Origin: Paramyrothecium sp. XJ0827
Taxonomy: Eukaryota; Ascomycota; Sordariomycetes; Hypocreales; Stachybotryaceae
Length of the DNA stretch: 64,000 nt
NCBI GenBank assembly: GCA_020881915.1
Contig: JAJFPB010000003.1
Span: 3,720,001 to 3,784,000, forward strand
Reading direction: 5' to 3'
The notes under the pieces are model-generated. The model did no database searches, was not told where the DNA came from, and worked only from the letters and a program-made list of their open reading frames with translations. Positions 36,201-48,900 of this stretch are shown here, piece after piece (positions within the stretch are counted from its first letter, which is position 1; the number at the start of each line of letters is the position of its first letter). A program made the position numbers and the translations under genes.

Positions 36201-38141
36201 TGAGGATACTGGGCACCTTGGCCGCTGAAAACGAAGCCGATGCGAGGGGCCGTCTGGAGGTCGGCACGGGGGATGGCTTCGTTGGACAGTTTGGTCAGCT
36301 GCGCAACCAGGTCCTTCAAGTCAGAGGCAACAACTCCGATCCTGTTCGGCATGACAGACCTCCTGCTCAGGGTGTATGCAAGGCGGTTCAACAAGGCGTC
36401 CGTGTCAGCCGAATCCGCCTTGCTCTCGAGATACTCGGCCACTTTGGATGCCATATCTTGGGACGACTTCTCGCTGGCAGCGCTGAGAACAAAGAGCCGT
36501 TCTTTAGCCCTGGGCGCACCTTCAGGCACATGATCATCATGGGAGGCTGGAATCCCATCGATCTGGCTTGCCGGCTTCACCGGGGCGGCGTCCGCGGCGT
36601 CTACAACGACGTGGGCGTTGGTTCCGCCGTAGCCGAAGCTATTCACCGAAATCCTCTTGAGCGGCCTAGACTCGAGAGTTATTGGGATTCTGAGATTGAG
36701 GGCGTCCAGGTCAATCTCCGGGTTTGGCTTCTCGAAGTTGACCTGAGGCGGAATCATGTTGTGTTCAAGCATCAAGACGGCCTTGATGAGACCGGTGAGG
36801 CCGGCTGCACTCTCAGTATGACCAATGTTGGCCTTGAGAGAGCCAATGGGCAGGGGCGAATTCGACTCTCGAGAAGCACCGAGGACCTTGGCGATCGCCC
36901 GGGCCTCGATGGGATCACCAACTGTGGTGCCCGTTCCGTGGGCCTCGACGTAGTCTGCGTACGGCACCAGGCCGACCTGCGCATAAGCCTTCTCAATGGC
37001 AGCAGATTGCGCTGCAGCACTGGGGACAGTGATTCCGTTTGTCTTTCCATCCTGGTTGGCTACCGAGTTTCGGATAACAGCGCGGATTGGATAACCCTTC
37101 TTCTGGGCCTGTGAAAGAGGCATAAGAACGACCCCCGAGCACCCTTCACCTCTGCCGTAGCCATGGGCCCCTTTGGCGCGGTGATCAAATGTGAACGACT
37201 TGCCTTGTTTAGAGAACATACTTAGCTTGTTTTGATAGCCATATCGTTGCGGGTCGATTTGGAGATTGACGCCCGCCACGAAGGACATATCTGTCTCGCC
37301 TGCGCGGAGACTGTGCACGGCCTGATGAAGGGCTACCAAACTGGCTGAGCAGCCTGTGTCGAGGGTGAGACTGGGGCCATGGAGGTTGAAACAGTAGGAA
37401 ACACGGTTAGAGGTAATGGCCGCTCCAACGCCGCTGGCCTGGTAAATGGGTGGAAAGTCGATGTCTCTGAGGAGCATCTCCTGGTAGTCCGAGGCCCATT
37501 GGCCGACATAGACACCAGTGTTGGACCCTGACAACTGTTCAAGGGTGAGGCCGGCATTTTCAAACGCCTCATAAGCAATTTCAAGAACCAGTCTTTGCTG
37601 AGGGTCCATGGCCTAAGATGGCGAGCGAGCCAAGTAGGGTTAGTTGGTTACTCCTTAAGCTGGCTGGTGACCGCATGGGAATGGGGAATACGCACCGTTG
37701 CCTCTATTGGATTGACTCCAAAGAAGGAGGCGTCAAAGGCTTTGATATCATCTTTCATAAAATGTCCACCGTCTGTACTTGTCTAGAAGCAGATAGTCAG
37801 TTAAATTTTCTGCAAAAGGCCAAGGCCGGACTGCTGGGCCGGCCTGATTTGTGATATGTCCTTACCCTTCCGGGTTTGCCTTCAGCAGAAGGATCATGAA
37901 AAGCCTCTTGGTTCCATCGATCCTTGGGCGTCTTTGACCACGCCGAACGACCCTGAGCGAGCAGTTCCCACAGCTTTTGCGTGTCTTGTGCGTCTCCAGA
38001 GAGCCGGCAGCTCATGCCCACTACGGCAATAGGCTCCAAATGCCCTCCATTTGCTGCTGCTGGAGAGTGCCCGTTGATAGCCCCATTGCCATTTACAACC
38101 GGGTTGCCATTCATGGCAAGCTTGGGGCCTAGTGAGCCCAT
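30279..38141 (-). CDS. Highly reducing iterative type I polyketide synthase
   Basis: Four exons (38141-37866, 37782-37696, 37612-31532, 31460-30279) give 2541 residues. Domain order is KS-MAT-DH-c[19 protein letters not shown] (Cys ~209), EAHGTGT and KANIGH. MAT: GHSSGE (Ser ~672). [17 protein letters not shown] (His ~998) and [11 protein letters not shown] (Asp ~1184). C-methyltransferase: [10 protein letters not shown] (~1441), apparently intact. [13 protein letters not shown] (~1964). [11 protein letters not shown] (~2170) with the Ser and Tyr of MLSSVV...NYASS (~2300). [13 protein letters not shown] (Ser ~2479). There is no thioesterase or fused C domain, so a partner must take the chain; the divergent NRPS is the obvious candidate. 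Predicted product: a saturated or mostly reduced, methyl-branched acyl chain. The start ATG 38141 precedes the Asn/Gly-rich leader and KS. Confidence 0.95.
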
Positions 38142-38929
38142 AATGTTTTTGAGAGGAATATGGTCAAGATGTGAGAGAGCTATGCCTCCCAACTCCAAGG
38201 AAGAAGAATGAGTCTCCAGTTTATAAGTCGAACTTGTAAGCTCTCCTACCCACCGACAATGCGCGCCGCCACCAAACGACGTTTCGGGTAGCTCGCCCCA
38301 GGGTCCATGCATGTGCATGCACAGCGGCGCTTTACTGTCCACAGCTTGGCGGAGCCCGGAACCCATGGATCAAGCCACGAGTGAGGGGAAGGAATTTGTG
38401 GGTGCTCGCCAAAGGATGACTTTGCATGGTAGGATGCTTCTCCATGCAAGGGAATCCTTCTACCATATCGTATCATGGACTGGTACGTCAGGTCCACCCG
38501 CCATGGATACTATCAGGAAGTTTGGGAGCTGTATCCATGCCCTATATCTAACTCCACCCCGATTATCAGCATAGGTGGACCTAGTGGCCTATCGTTTTCT
38601 TGCTTTCTCCGCCGCCGCCTGTGTACTTGCATATACATAGTAGTCGTGTGGAGTATTGATAGGCGGCTCGGAGTTGCGAGGCTCGTAGCAGGGATTGTGA
38701 GCAGCTAAGGCGTTATACGCACGATGCTGACAGATTGCAGATAGTACGCAAGCCGCCGGCGCATAAGCAGAGGAGGCCGCGCTTGTTAACCCACTAAGAG
38801 GTGGTCTGTGGCCCAGTTGGAGGGCGGGTGGAGTAGGCGGCGCGTCCCTGCGCATGCTTCATGTAAACGGAGGCCTGGATCTAAGATCGAATCAGGGACC
38901 TTTTGCAGTTGAGATAGGAATACTCTGAC

Positions 38930-39335
38930 TTAGCCATAAACGTATAGCTGAATATAAATATATAAATTTATGGAGACTTGGTACTTATAATATTAAAAAT
39001 AAGTTATTTAAAATTAAATAGGTATATTAAAATAGTATTATACTTAATAATGTCTTTTAAGTATTATTAGTTTAATTCTTAAGTAATTCAGGTCTTTAAA
39101 TCAAATTTGAGATATATCTCTCAGAAAAGATCAAAGCTTTATATGTATCTTAATTATTTATGTTAATTAATACTATATATACTTATATTATTTAATTAAC
39201 TAATAATTATTATATATTTTAGTAGTCAAGCTTAGATACTTATATAATTATAAAGTATTATAGCTAACTATATTACAAGTACATTATTACATAAGTAATT
39301 AATTATAAGACTTATTTAACGGAGCTAATCCCTAC
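38930..39335. other. AT-rich RIP-like block inside the shared promoter
   Basis: About 400 bp dominated by A and T with many TpA steps and no coding potential, bounded by normal-composition DNA. It resembles the blocks near 23-26 kb and 27.2-27.6 kb. Confidence 0.65.
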
Positions 39336-39380
39336 TACGAGCTACCTAACTGCAACCTACGCAATAGTACTACTCCCACG

Positions 39381-39714
39381 CACATGGGTTACGACGTAGA
39401 TATTCGGGAATCAGGGATGCACCATGTGCATTACGGATATATGCCGTAAATCTCACCCCCCTCCCCCCACCCAACCCCTGGACCCTTAGGCCCCTGTTCT
39501 GCGTGCAAGTGCTTGGCCGGCAGGCCAAAAATCCTGTACCAAAAAAGCACACGGGTTACGACGTAGTCATTCAGGAATCAGGGATTCCCCATGTGCGTTA
39601 AGGATATGTGCCGTGAATCTCACCCCCCTTCCCCCCCACCCAACCCCTGGTCCCCTGGTCCCCTGTTCTGCGTGCAAGTGCTTGGCCGGCAGACCAAATC
39701 CTGTACTAAAAAAG
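39381..39714. repeat. 167-bp tandem duplication upstream of the NRPS
   Basis: Copy 1 is 39381-39547 and copy 2 is 39548-39714. Both begin cac(a/a)(t/c)gggttacgacgtag, share a C-rich run and the segment ctgttctgcgtgcaagtgct, and end in tac(c/t)aaaaaag. A third copy seems to begin at 39715 (cacacg) but breaks off at once. The copies are the same length but differ at many sites, largely C/T and G/A. Two unlisted small minus-strand ORFs here are by-products of the repeat. Confidence 0.85.
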
Positions 39715-39952
39715 CACACGCACAATCTACGGGTGTGCGAGTGCTCCGCCGGAACAGGCCGCCCGCTTAGTATTGTCACTGGATGAACAAGCCAGTCGTA
39801 TACGCTCAACTCAACTGAAGTTGAGAACATTCCCAAGGTTCAATACAGCCTATTAGCCATCTTTGTTTTCTTTGAAAGCTGCTTCTGAGCTGTCCTACGC
39901 CTTTGTTGTTGCAATAGTGAGTGACTCTACTAGCGTTGCAGCCGCTTTCAAC

Positions 39953-42900
39953 ATGGGCGGTCACAATGGCATCGAAACCTTGCTGTGCAGGGCGGCATCT
40001 CTTGTCCTGAAAAGGGACGAATCTGAGATTGACGTGGAGAAATCTCTCGTCGAGCAAGGCGGCAATATGCTGTCAGGAGTCTTCTTCGCCGGGCAATGTA
40101 GGGATCTCGGCCTCCTCGTCGACATGGCCAATGTCTCGAACACGTCCATGCGTGATCTAGCACGGCAGCTGGTCGAAACTAACCCAGAATTGCTGCGATC
40201 GAGTAACGGAACGGACCACAGATCTGTTTCTGTTCCCCACACACAGCTGCAGAGCCTGTACCGTACCTTCGGGTCGTCACAGGGCTTCACATTGGATGTT
40301 GAGGGTCCCATGTCCCTCACTGATGCTACTCAAATGTTGGAGAGGCTGGTGGAGATACATCCGATACTCGGAGCTTCCGTGGAGCCCGATCAAAAGAATT
40401 CCTATGTCTTGTCAGGCATCACCCCTTCCCCCTCCGGAACCTTGGTGCCATATGAATCCGATGAGAAGGCCATCGCTCAGGTTAGAAAGCTGCAAGAGAA
40501 GGTTTCAACGTCAAGAGCAGTTGTGCTCAGCGTTCTCTTCTTTGGAGAAAGATCCCGCATCAGGAAGCTCGGTTTGGTGGCACACTCTGCCGCTTTTGAC
40601 GCTCACTCATGGCATATTCTTCTTCAAGATATCCAGGCATATCCAACCCGATCTCATGACTTGAGTACTGAGTCTCACACCTTCTCCGACTGGGTTGAGC
40701 GAGTGATTCAGGGAACGGGGAAGGAAATCAAATCTGCTGTCGTAGGTGGATCCTCCGTGAATTCAGAGCCGCCGCCGAAAGACACCTTCCCGCAAACCGG
40801 TGTCGTCTCATCTTGCGTCTTCAGTTTGAGCTTGGAGTTGACGAAAGCACTTCTTAGCGAAACGTGCCACCGGACATTGCGTACAGAGATTCACGATGTG
40901 ATATTCGCATCCTTGGCCTCCTCTTTCGGAGACCAATTACTCGGCCCAGCGAGACATTTCGAGATCAGGGATGGTCGGCCCCGTGAGGAGGATGACGTGT
41001 GGGACAGTGTGATAGGATGCTTTGATGAGCTTGCTGAGATACCCTATCACTGCACTGGAGACATAGTCGATGCGTGCCGCAGCGCGAAAGATTCGAGACA
41101 GCTTTCATTCTTGAGCTCTGTCCACAATATTTCCGATCACAACAATCTCATCTTTAACACAACTCGGCTCAGGGGGCAGAAGGGCGCCTCATCCAACAAC
41201 GTAACGCAGTCGACTGACGAAGTGCCCGGGCGCCATGCTGCAGACGTCGTCGCTCACTCAATAGGCGGGCTCTGCATGACCCCGTTTTGGATGGATACTA
41301 AATTGAGCTTCTTGGTCGTTTGCGGTACCGAGTTCGGAGGAGAAACAGATCTCAAGCGCAATTCTAAGAAGTTCGTCAGCCATCTACAAGACATTGTTGC
41401 AACATTGCCCAACCGTCGACCTTTGCCCACCCTCTCCGATTTCCCACATGTATCACTAGACTACCCGTCTCTGGACCGCTTGTTTGAGAAAAAGTTGCTT
41501 CGGATTACTCAAGATCCTCTTGCAGACATCTACAACATCTACCCGTGCGCGCCCATACAGGATAATATGCTCATGGGCAATTCCCTGGATAAGGGAGCAT
41601 ACATATGTAGCTTTACTGCCAGAGCCTCAACGTCAGGCGCTTTCGCATCCTTTGACGCTGCAACATGGGCCGCGGCATGGGGCAGAGTCGTCGAGAAGCA
41701 CTCGTCCCTTAGGACTGTGTTTGTCGAGAGCGAAAGCCGCCTAGGGCACTTTGACCAAGTCGTGCTCAAGAAAGTGGCCCCTCGAATCGACATAACTTCA
41801 GGGGTTCTCGAGCCGGTAAAGGTTGAATTTCAACCGTTCGAGGTGCCGCACCATCTGACCATCACCCAAGAAGGCCCTGGACGGTGTCTCATCGTGCTAA
41901 CTATCTCCCACGCCATCACCGATGGCCACTCTGCCGAAATTCTTCTCAACGACCTGTGTGTCTCTGCTGTCGGACCTGGAGACACCGCCGAGAAGGCATT
42001 CTCCTACTCTGAATACGCGCTCAGTGAGCATCAATCCGCAGAGACCCATGTGTCGGATTACTGGCAGAAGTACCTCTCGAAGACGCAGGCAACACTCCTT
42101 CCAGTCGCACGAGAGGAGGCTGATTTTCACGACTTCGACACTATGTATTCCACCATGCCCGTCAACGTATCATCTATGGACCGGCTCTGTCGACGGCATA
42201 AGATTAACTTGGCCAGTGTCTGCCAACTTGCCTGGGGCGTCGTGCTGCGCAGTCATCTCGGTGTCGACGACGTGTGCTTCTCATACATTTCGTCCCTGAG
42301 ACACAAACCCTTGAAGGGCATCATGACGGCTGTTGGGCCGCTGATTACCACACTACTTTGCTCCATGAATTTGGAAGGGGACACAGACGTGTTGGATGCT
42401 ATTAGGGCTGTCAACTCTGATTACACAGACAGTCTGTCCCACGAGGTAGAGCTTTCTAACACCACTTCTCCTCGTCGTTGGAGCAATACCGTCATGTCAT
42501 TCCGTCGGAGACTTGTTCAGGATGATGGACGTCTTCAAGGCTTGAATTATAGACTTGTCAAAGGCTCCAGCCCTACAAATGTAAGTACAGATCCTCGGAG
42601 AATCCAAAGGCACAGCAATCTAATACTATCGGCAGTATGATGTTTCTCTTGTTGTTACAGCGGGCCAATCAGATTTGGAGTTCATGCTGGATTACTGGGG
42701 CTCTCGAATGGATAGAGACTATGCCCATCGTCTCCTTCAAAACTTCCAGGAGGCGCTTCACTCTATCTTCCGAGACATTGGCACCACTGTATCCAGAATC
42801 GAGCTGATTAGCGAAGATCAGAAGCAGCAGATCCTAGAGAGAAACTCTCGTATTCCCGATGGTCTGAATCGATGCGTCCATGAGCTGGTCAACGAGCGCA

Positions 42901-45900
42901 TCCAGAAGCAACCATCGGCTGTCGCCATCGACGCTTGGGATGGCATCTTAACATACGAGGAGTTAGATGACCGCGCCTCCCATTTCGCTCGGCATTTAGT
43001 GAATATTGGTGTTGGGCCAGAAGTCCCAGTGGGAGTCTGTACGGACAAATCCAAGCTCGTGCCGGTCGCAATGCTCGCCATCTTACGGGCTGGCGGTGCT
43101 GTTGTTCCCATCGGGGTAGCAGAACCCATTGCTCGTGTCCAGGCCATTCTTGCCGACTCCTCACCCGTGGCCATAATTTGCGATGGAAAGCAAGTCAACC
43201 GACTTTCTGGACTGGGCACCCAGCTTCTGAATATAATCGACATTATGGCGGACGAGTCGCCAAGTCCATCATCATCATCAACAACAACCATACAAGAGAC
43301 GCGACCCAGGCCGGAAAACATCGCATGGATCTTTTACACGTCTGGCTCCACCGGAACGCCGAAGGGTGTATTGGTAGAACATCGAGCCTTGACAACTAGC
43401 ATGCGTGCCCATGGTATCGCACTGAACCTGTCCCAAAAGGACAGGGTACTCCAGTTTGCGGCGCACACGTTCGACGTGTCCTTATCCGAGTTATTCACCA
43501 CGCTTATCTATGGAGGTTGTGTCTGTATACCTGATGAGACGCATCGTGTCAACGACCTGGCTGGTTCAGTACTTCGTCTAAAGGCAAACGTTCTTTCCCT
43601 CACCCCAAGCATGGCATCAACCATCAAACCCGAGGACGCCCTAATGGTTCGAAAACTGATCTTGTTTGGAGAAGAAGTCAAAGCGAGCGTATTAGAGGCA
43701 TGGCTCGGAAAGGCAGATATCTTCAATGCATACGGCCCAACCGAGAGCTCTATATTTGCCAGTGTGAGCAAGCCGCTCCAGAGCGTGGAAGACCTGGCGA
43801 ATATTGGATTCCCCATGAACGTGAACTTTTGGGTTACTGATCCGCAGAACCCAGGGCGACTATGTCCTCCAGGAGCTCCGGGCGAGCTATTGATCGAGGG
43901 CCCACTGCTGGCCCGAGGATATCTCAACGACGAAGCCAAAACTTCTGCTGCTTTCGTCCACGATCCAGCATTTGCATCTCTACTAGGGATTGAGCATGGC
44001 AGACGTTTCTACCGAACAGGAGATATTGTACGGCAGAACAGCGATTCCTCTATGAGTTATCTCGGTCGAAGAGACACGCAAATGAAGATTCACGGCCAAC
44101 GACTTGATGTGTCGGAGGTCGAGCACTGGATTATAAAGTCCCTCGATGGTGTCGTTCGGGCCGTGGTTGGCCTTCTACCCCCAGATAAGAAAGACACATT
44201 GTCTTCGGGAGGTGCCATCTTGTTTGCTGCCGTTGAATTCTCCAAACATACCGATTTTGTTCCCTCGGGGGATGGAGAGATTCTTTCAGCGTCTGATGAG
44301 CTTCGCGAAGGACTCAACCTGCTGCGGAATACATTGCAAGCGAAACTTCCTTCCTACATGATCCCCACTTTCTACATTCCTTTCAGACGTATACCCCTGA
44401 CCTCGTCTGCCAAGACCGACCGCAAAATGGTTCGGCGGTTGGTTGGCGAGTTGGACAACGCCACCCTGCAGGAATATGTTTTTGAGGACTCGAGCGACAA
44501 TGATCAGCTGCTACTGACGAAGACTGGGCAGAAGCTCAAATCTCTGTGGGCGGCTGTCCTCGGCGTGAGCAGCTCGTCGATCAGAGCAAGCGACCATTTC
44601 CTTTATCGAGGGGGAGACTCTCTCCTAGCTATAAAACTGGTTGAAATGGCTAGACTAGAGGGTGTTCACATGACGGTTAAGGATGTGTTGGGCTTTCCAA
44701 GACTTGAAGACCTTGCACGAATTCTCGATGAACGCAACGCAGCTGACAATGTTGACTCTGCTCAGGGTGAGCGGCGAAGTGACCCTCCCCCTTTCTCTCT
44801 CTGGGAGCCATTCACGAGCGATAGAGAGGCGGAACTGGCAGACATTGCCATCCAGTGCGGTCTGGGTACCGAAGATATTGAAGATATCTATCCCTGCACC
44901 TCATTACAGCAGGGCATGTTGGCTGCCACGCAGCAACGCCCGACGGCGTATATCGTGCGCCAAGTCTACGCTCTCTCGGATTCTATCGACTTCTTGCGCT
45001 TCCGGAAAATGTGGGACGTCATGGTCCAACAGGCCCCCGTCATGCGAACTCACATGTTACTGGGGCAGCGCTCAGGATCTTTGCAGGTGCTATCGAAGAA
45101 GGCTCCCACATGGCAGACCCATGATAACTTGGAGGAGTATGTTGCAGATGATCAAGCACGCGCCATGGCCATTGGTCAGCCGCTTATGCGCTTTGCCTTG
45201 GTACACGAGAAGTCGAATGGTGTCCGTTATTTTGTGTGGACAGCGCATCACTCGGTCTACGATGGCTGGAGCTCCCAGTTAATCTACAAGCGACTAGCGG
45301 CTCTTTATCTCCATGGCGAGGTGCCTCCTGCGGTTCCCTTCACGAGGTTTATTGAGTATCAGCAACGCAAGAAAGAGGTTGATGGCATCAAGACTGCCAC
45401 CTACTGGCGCGGCCAGCTTGGAGGAGATGTCCCATCAGCCTTCCCTTCTATGCCGTCCTCTTTCTACCAGCCGAAGCCTGCCGCCTTGCTTCGCTCCGAG
45501 ATAAGCACTTCGATGTTCAATCATTCGAGGTCTGGGTTCTCACTTGCTGACGTCCTGAGGGCTGGTTGGGCCATGAGTCTAGGTCAATACCTAGGCACAA
45601 GCGATGTGGTCTTCGGAGCGACTCTTTCGGGCCGGAATGCCCCCGTCGCGGAGATTACGGAGCTTATTGCGCCCACCATTACCACTGTGCCGGTCCGAGT
45701 GCATGTCGATCAGGAAGCAAAGGTTTCTGGCTATCTTGAAAATATACAGTCCCAGGCAGTAGAAATGATACCCTTTGAGCATACGGGATTGGAAGAGATC
45801 AAACGCATTGGTCCCGATCTCCTGCCTGCGACGGATATCAACCATGCTCTGGTTATTGAACCACCATATGCTAGGAATGGAGAGGGAATCACCGAGGTTC

Positions 45901-48900
45901 CCGGCTTCGAGCTGGTGGATACGGCCGTGAACGCGTTTGACACATTTGCTCTCACCATTCAGTGCCAACTCCCCAGCCAGCAAGGGGAGTCGATCAAGCT
46001 CGAGGCTCGTTTCGACAGTCACGTAGTAAGCGAGGATCGGGTGGCGGTGCTTCTTCGACAGTTTGAGCACTGGGTTTCGCTGTTCCTCGACGAGGCGAAT
46101 CATGAGAGGCAGCTGCGCAGCCTGGAGGAAATCACCTCTACTGATCTAGCCCAAATCAAGAAACAGAATGCCAGGATACCAGTGCGGGATTTGAGGTGCC
46201 TGCACCACCTGATAAGGGATGTCGTTGAAGAACAGCCAGACTCGCCAGCGGTCTGTGCCTGGGACGGCGACTTTACATACAAAGAACTCTGGGCCAACGC
46301 CAGGAGGCTGGCACAGCATCTTTCTAGCCTGGGAGTTGGTCCTGAATCCAGGGTGGTGGTTTGCATGGATAAATCTAGGTGGACTGTCGTGTCCATCCTA
46401 GGTATCCTAGAATCCGGGGGGGTCATTGTCATGCTGCGCTCGCAGTCCCCATTGGATCAATCCAAGGCTCTCGTGGAGGATTGCCAAGCAGCTGTCATGC
46501 TTACCAACGCAGAACACACCCAGAGGTTCGCCGGCTCGGGACCTCGTATTGTTGAGGTGGGTGACACTTTGTTGGCCAGCCTCCCGGACCCGATCGTGGG
46601 TGGGCCTATATGCCCGGCTCTTAACCCTGAACATCCCGCATGGATTGTGTACACATCCGGAAGCACAGGGTTGCCAAAGGGATGCCTCCTGGTCCATGGC
46701 GGTCTTGCCACTAGTCTGCCGGCGCACGGAAGAGCGACACGTTGGTCGAAGAAGTCCCGCACCCTCCAATTCGCATCTCACGAGTTTGATGTCACTCTGC
46801 AAGAGATCATGACGACTCTCATCTTCAAAGGATGTGTCTGCATTCCCTCGGAAGACCAACGCGTCAACTCGCTTTCACAGGCCATCAGGGACATGAATGT
46901 CAACCAGATGGTGCTGACCCCAACCGTGGCATCCATGATCAATCCGGCCGATGTGCCGTGCATAACTCAGCTGCAAGTCGCCGGCGAGCTAATCAAGCCA
47001 AGTGTTGTCGAGCGCTGGATTGATCACGCCGAGGTGGTTAATATCTATGGTCCGTCTGAGTGCTCCGTCTACTCGTCCTGCGCCAAGCCGATGCAAAGGA
47101 TCGAAGACGCGCCCGTTATTGGATACCCGCTGGAGAACTGTAACTTTTGGGTCACTAGCACCACCGACCACAACCGCTTGTGTCCCATTGGCATCCCTGG
47201 CGAGCTGCTCATTGAGAACTCCTGGCAGGCCCGGGGCTATGTGAACAATCCAGAGCTGACGGCGCAATGCTTCGTGATTGAACCCGGATTCATCAAACAA
47301 CTCGGTCTAGATGGCGCCGGAAGGCGAATGTATCGGACCGGCGATCTTGTTCAGCAGAATCCCGACGGATCCTACACTTACGTCGGCCGCATAGGCAGTG
47401 AAGTCAAGTTCCGTGGGCACAGGGTTGACCTGGGCCGGGTTGAGTACTGGATCGGCAAGCTTCTCGCCGGGGTACAGACGATTCTTGTCGATCTGGTCGA
47501 TCTCGAAGCTGGGAAGAAGGCCAATGATCTTGTAGCTGTGATCGACTTCACCGAAGACTGTGACCTGTTCGACGCTGACCAAACGGAGGAGATTGATGGG
47601 GTCGCCATTCTTGCCCCTTCCAGCAAGATTCAAAAGGCCCTGTGTGGCCTCAGGGACGGGTTGGCAGACAAGCTCCCAAGCTACATGGTGCCGACCGCAT
47701 TTATGCCCTGGAAGAAGATCCCCTTGACACCATCTGGCAAGACAAATAGAAAGGCTGTGCGTCAGCTGTTGACGAATCTCGAGTCAGGCTCGTCCTTGCT
47801 GCAGCGCTATCTTGCTAGCGAAGGTATCAAGAAAAGCCCTCAAACCAAGATTGGCAAGCAACTTCAGCAGCTATGGGCTGAGGTCCTCTCCATCGATGCC
47901 GACTCGATCAGTTCCCAAGACCACTTTACGCGACTCGGTGGTGATTCCTTGGCGGCCATGAAACTTGTCGCATCGGCTCGACAAGTCGGTCTTCGATTGA
48001 CCGTTGCCTCCATTTTTACGCACCCCATTCTGGAGGATTATTCTCGAATCCTGGAAACCGAGCAGGAGGCCGGCGTCGTCAAAGTTGCAGAAGAGGACCC
48101 TGCTCCCTTCGAGTTGATGCCGGAGGATCCAAGTAGTCCCGAGGGCTTTGAATCTCGACTGGCAGACTTTGCTGCTCAATGCCGGGTGTCTCCTGACCGG
48201 ATTACAGATGCATATCCTTGCACTCCCATGCAAGAAGCGCTGTTCGCCATCACGGCAAGACAGCCGACGGCCTACACATATCGCCAAGTATTCCGAGCCA
48301 GCGAGGAGGATGTTGACATTGCCAGGTTCCAGGCTGCATGGGAGGCGGTAGCCAGAACGCTGCCCATCCTCCGCACTCGAATCGTGCTGGACCGCAACAG
48401 TGGCTTTCTACAGACAGTGGTCGACGAGCCCCTACTATGGCACATTGGTGGCGATCTGGACAGCTACATTGCCGCGGACAAGGTCGTGGGCTTCGAGCCA
48501 GGCAAGCCTCTTCTTCGCTGTGCAATTGTCGAGGAGCAGAGCTCAGGGGCCAAGTGCTTTGTCTTGACCACCCACCACAGCATGTTTGATAAATGGAGTA
48601 TCGAGAAGATCCTCTACCGCTACCTCTACCCGGCCTATTCAGGACATGAGATGCCAAAGGCTATCCCGTACCCGAGATTCATTCGCCACGTCCTTGATAC
48701 CGACTTAGACTCTGCATCGCAATTCTGGACCCAGACATTGGCAGGCGCTGACTCCTTTACCGATTTCCCCTCGCTTCCTTCTGTTGGCTTCTATGAACCC
48801 AAGCCTACCTCGCTCCTAAAGCAAACAGTCCGTATAGACGGAGTCGCGGGGCTGCAAACGCCCTTCCCCAGTCTCCTCAGGGCAGCATGGGCTTTGACAG

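Larger units (their letters stand above)
38142..39952. promoter_or_regulatory. Bidirectional PKS/NRPS promoter region
   Basis: 1.8 kb between the divergent PKS (minus) and NRPS (plus) starts. It contains an AT-rich block (~38930-39335) and a 167-bp tandem duplication (39381-39714). Co-regulation of the two genes is likely from the layout, but no specific factor site could be assigned. Confidence 0.6.

Noticed and set aside
35888..37114. 408-codon plus-strand ORF and several others antisense to the PKS
   Set aside because: They mirror the high-GC codon pattern of the KS/MAT domains on the other strand; composition is Arg/His/Gly-rich with no domain.
39370..39836. Two similar small minus-strand ORFs upstream of the NRPS (60 and 89 codons)
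   Set aside because: They arise from the 167-bp tandem duplication and have no domain or consistent coding bias.
39863..39952. Upstream in-frame extension of the NRPS from a TTG codon
   Set aside because: Not an ATG and not domain-like; the first ATG at 39953 starts just before the carrier remnant.
39863..42675. NRPS split into two separate genes
   Set aside because: A 55-bp intron (42581-42635) joins the two frames inside C1; both halves are one condensation domain.
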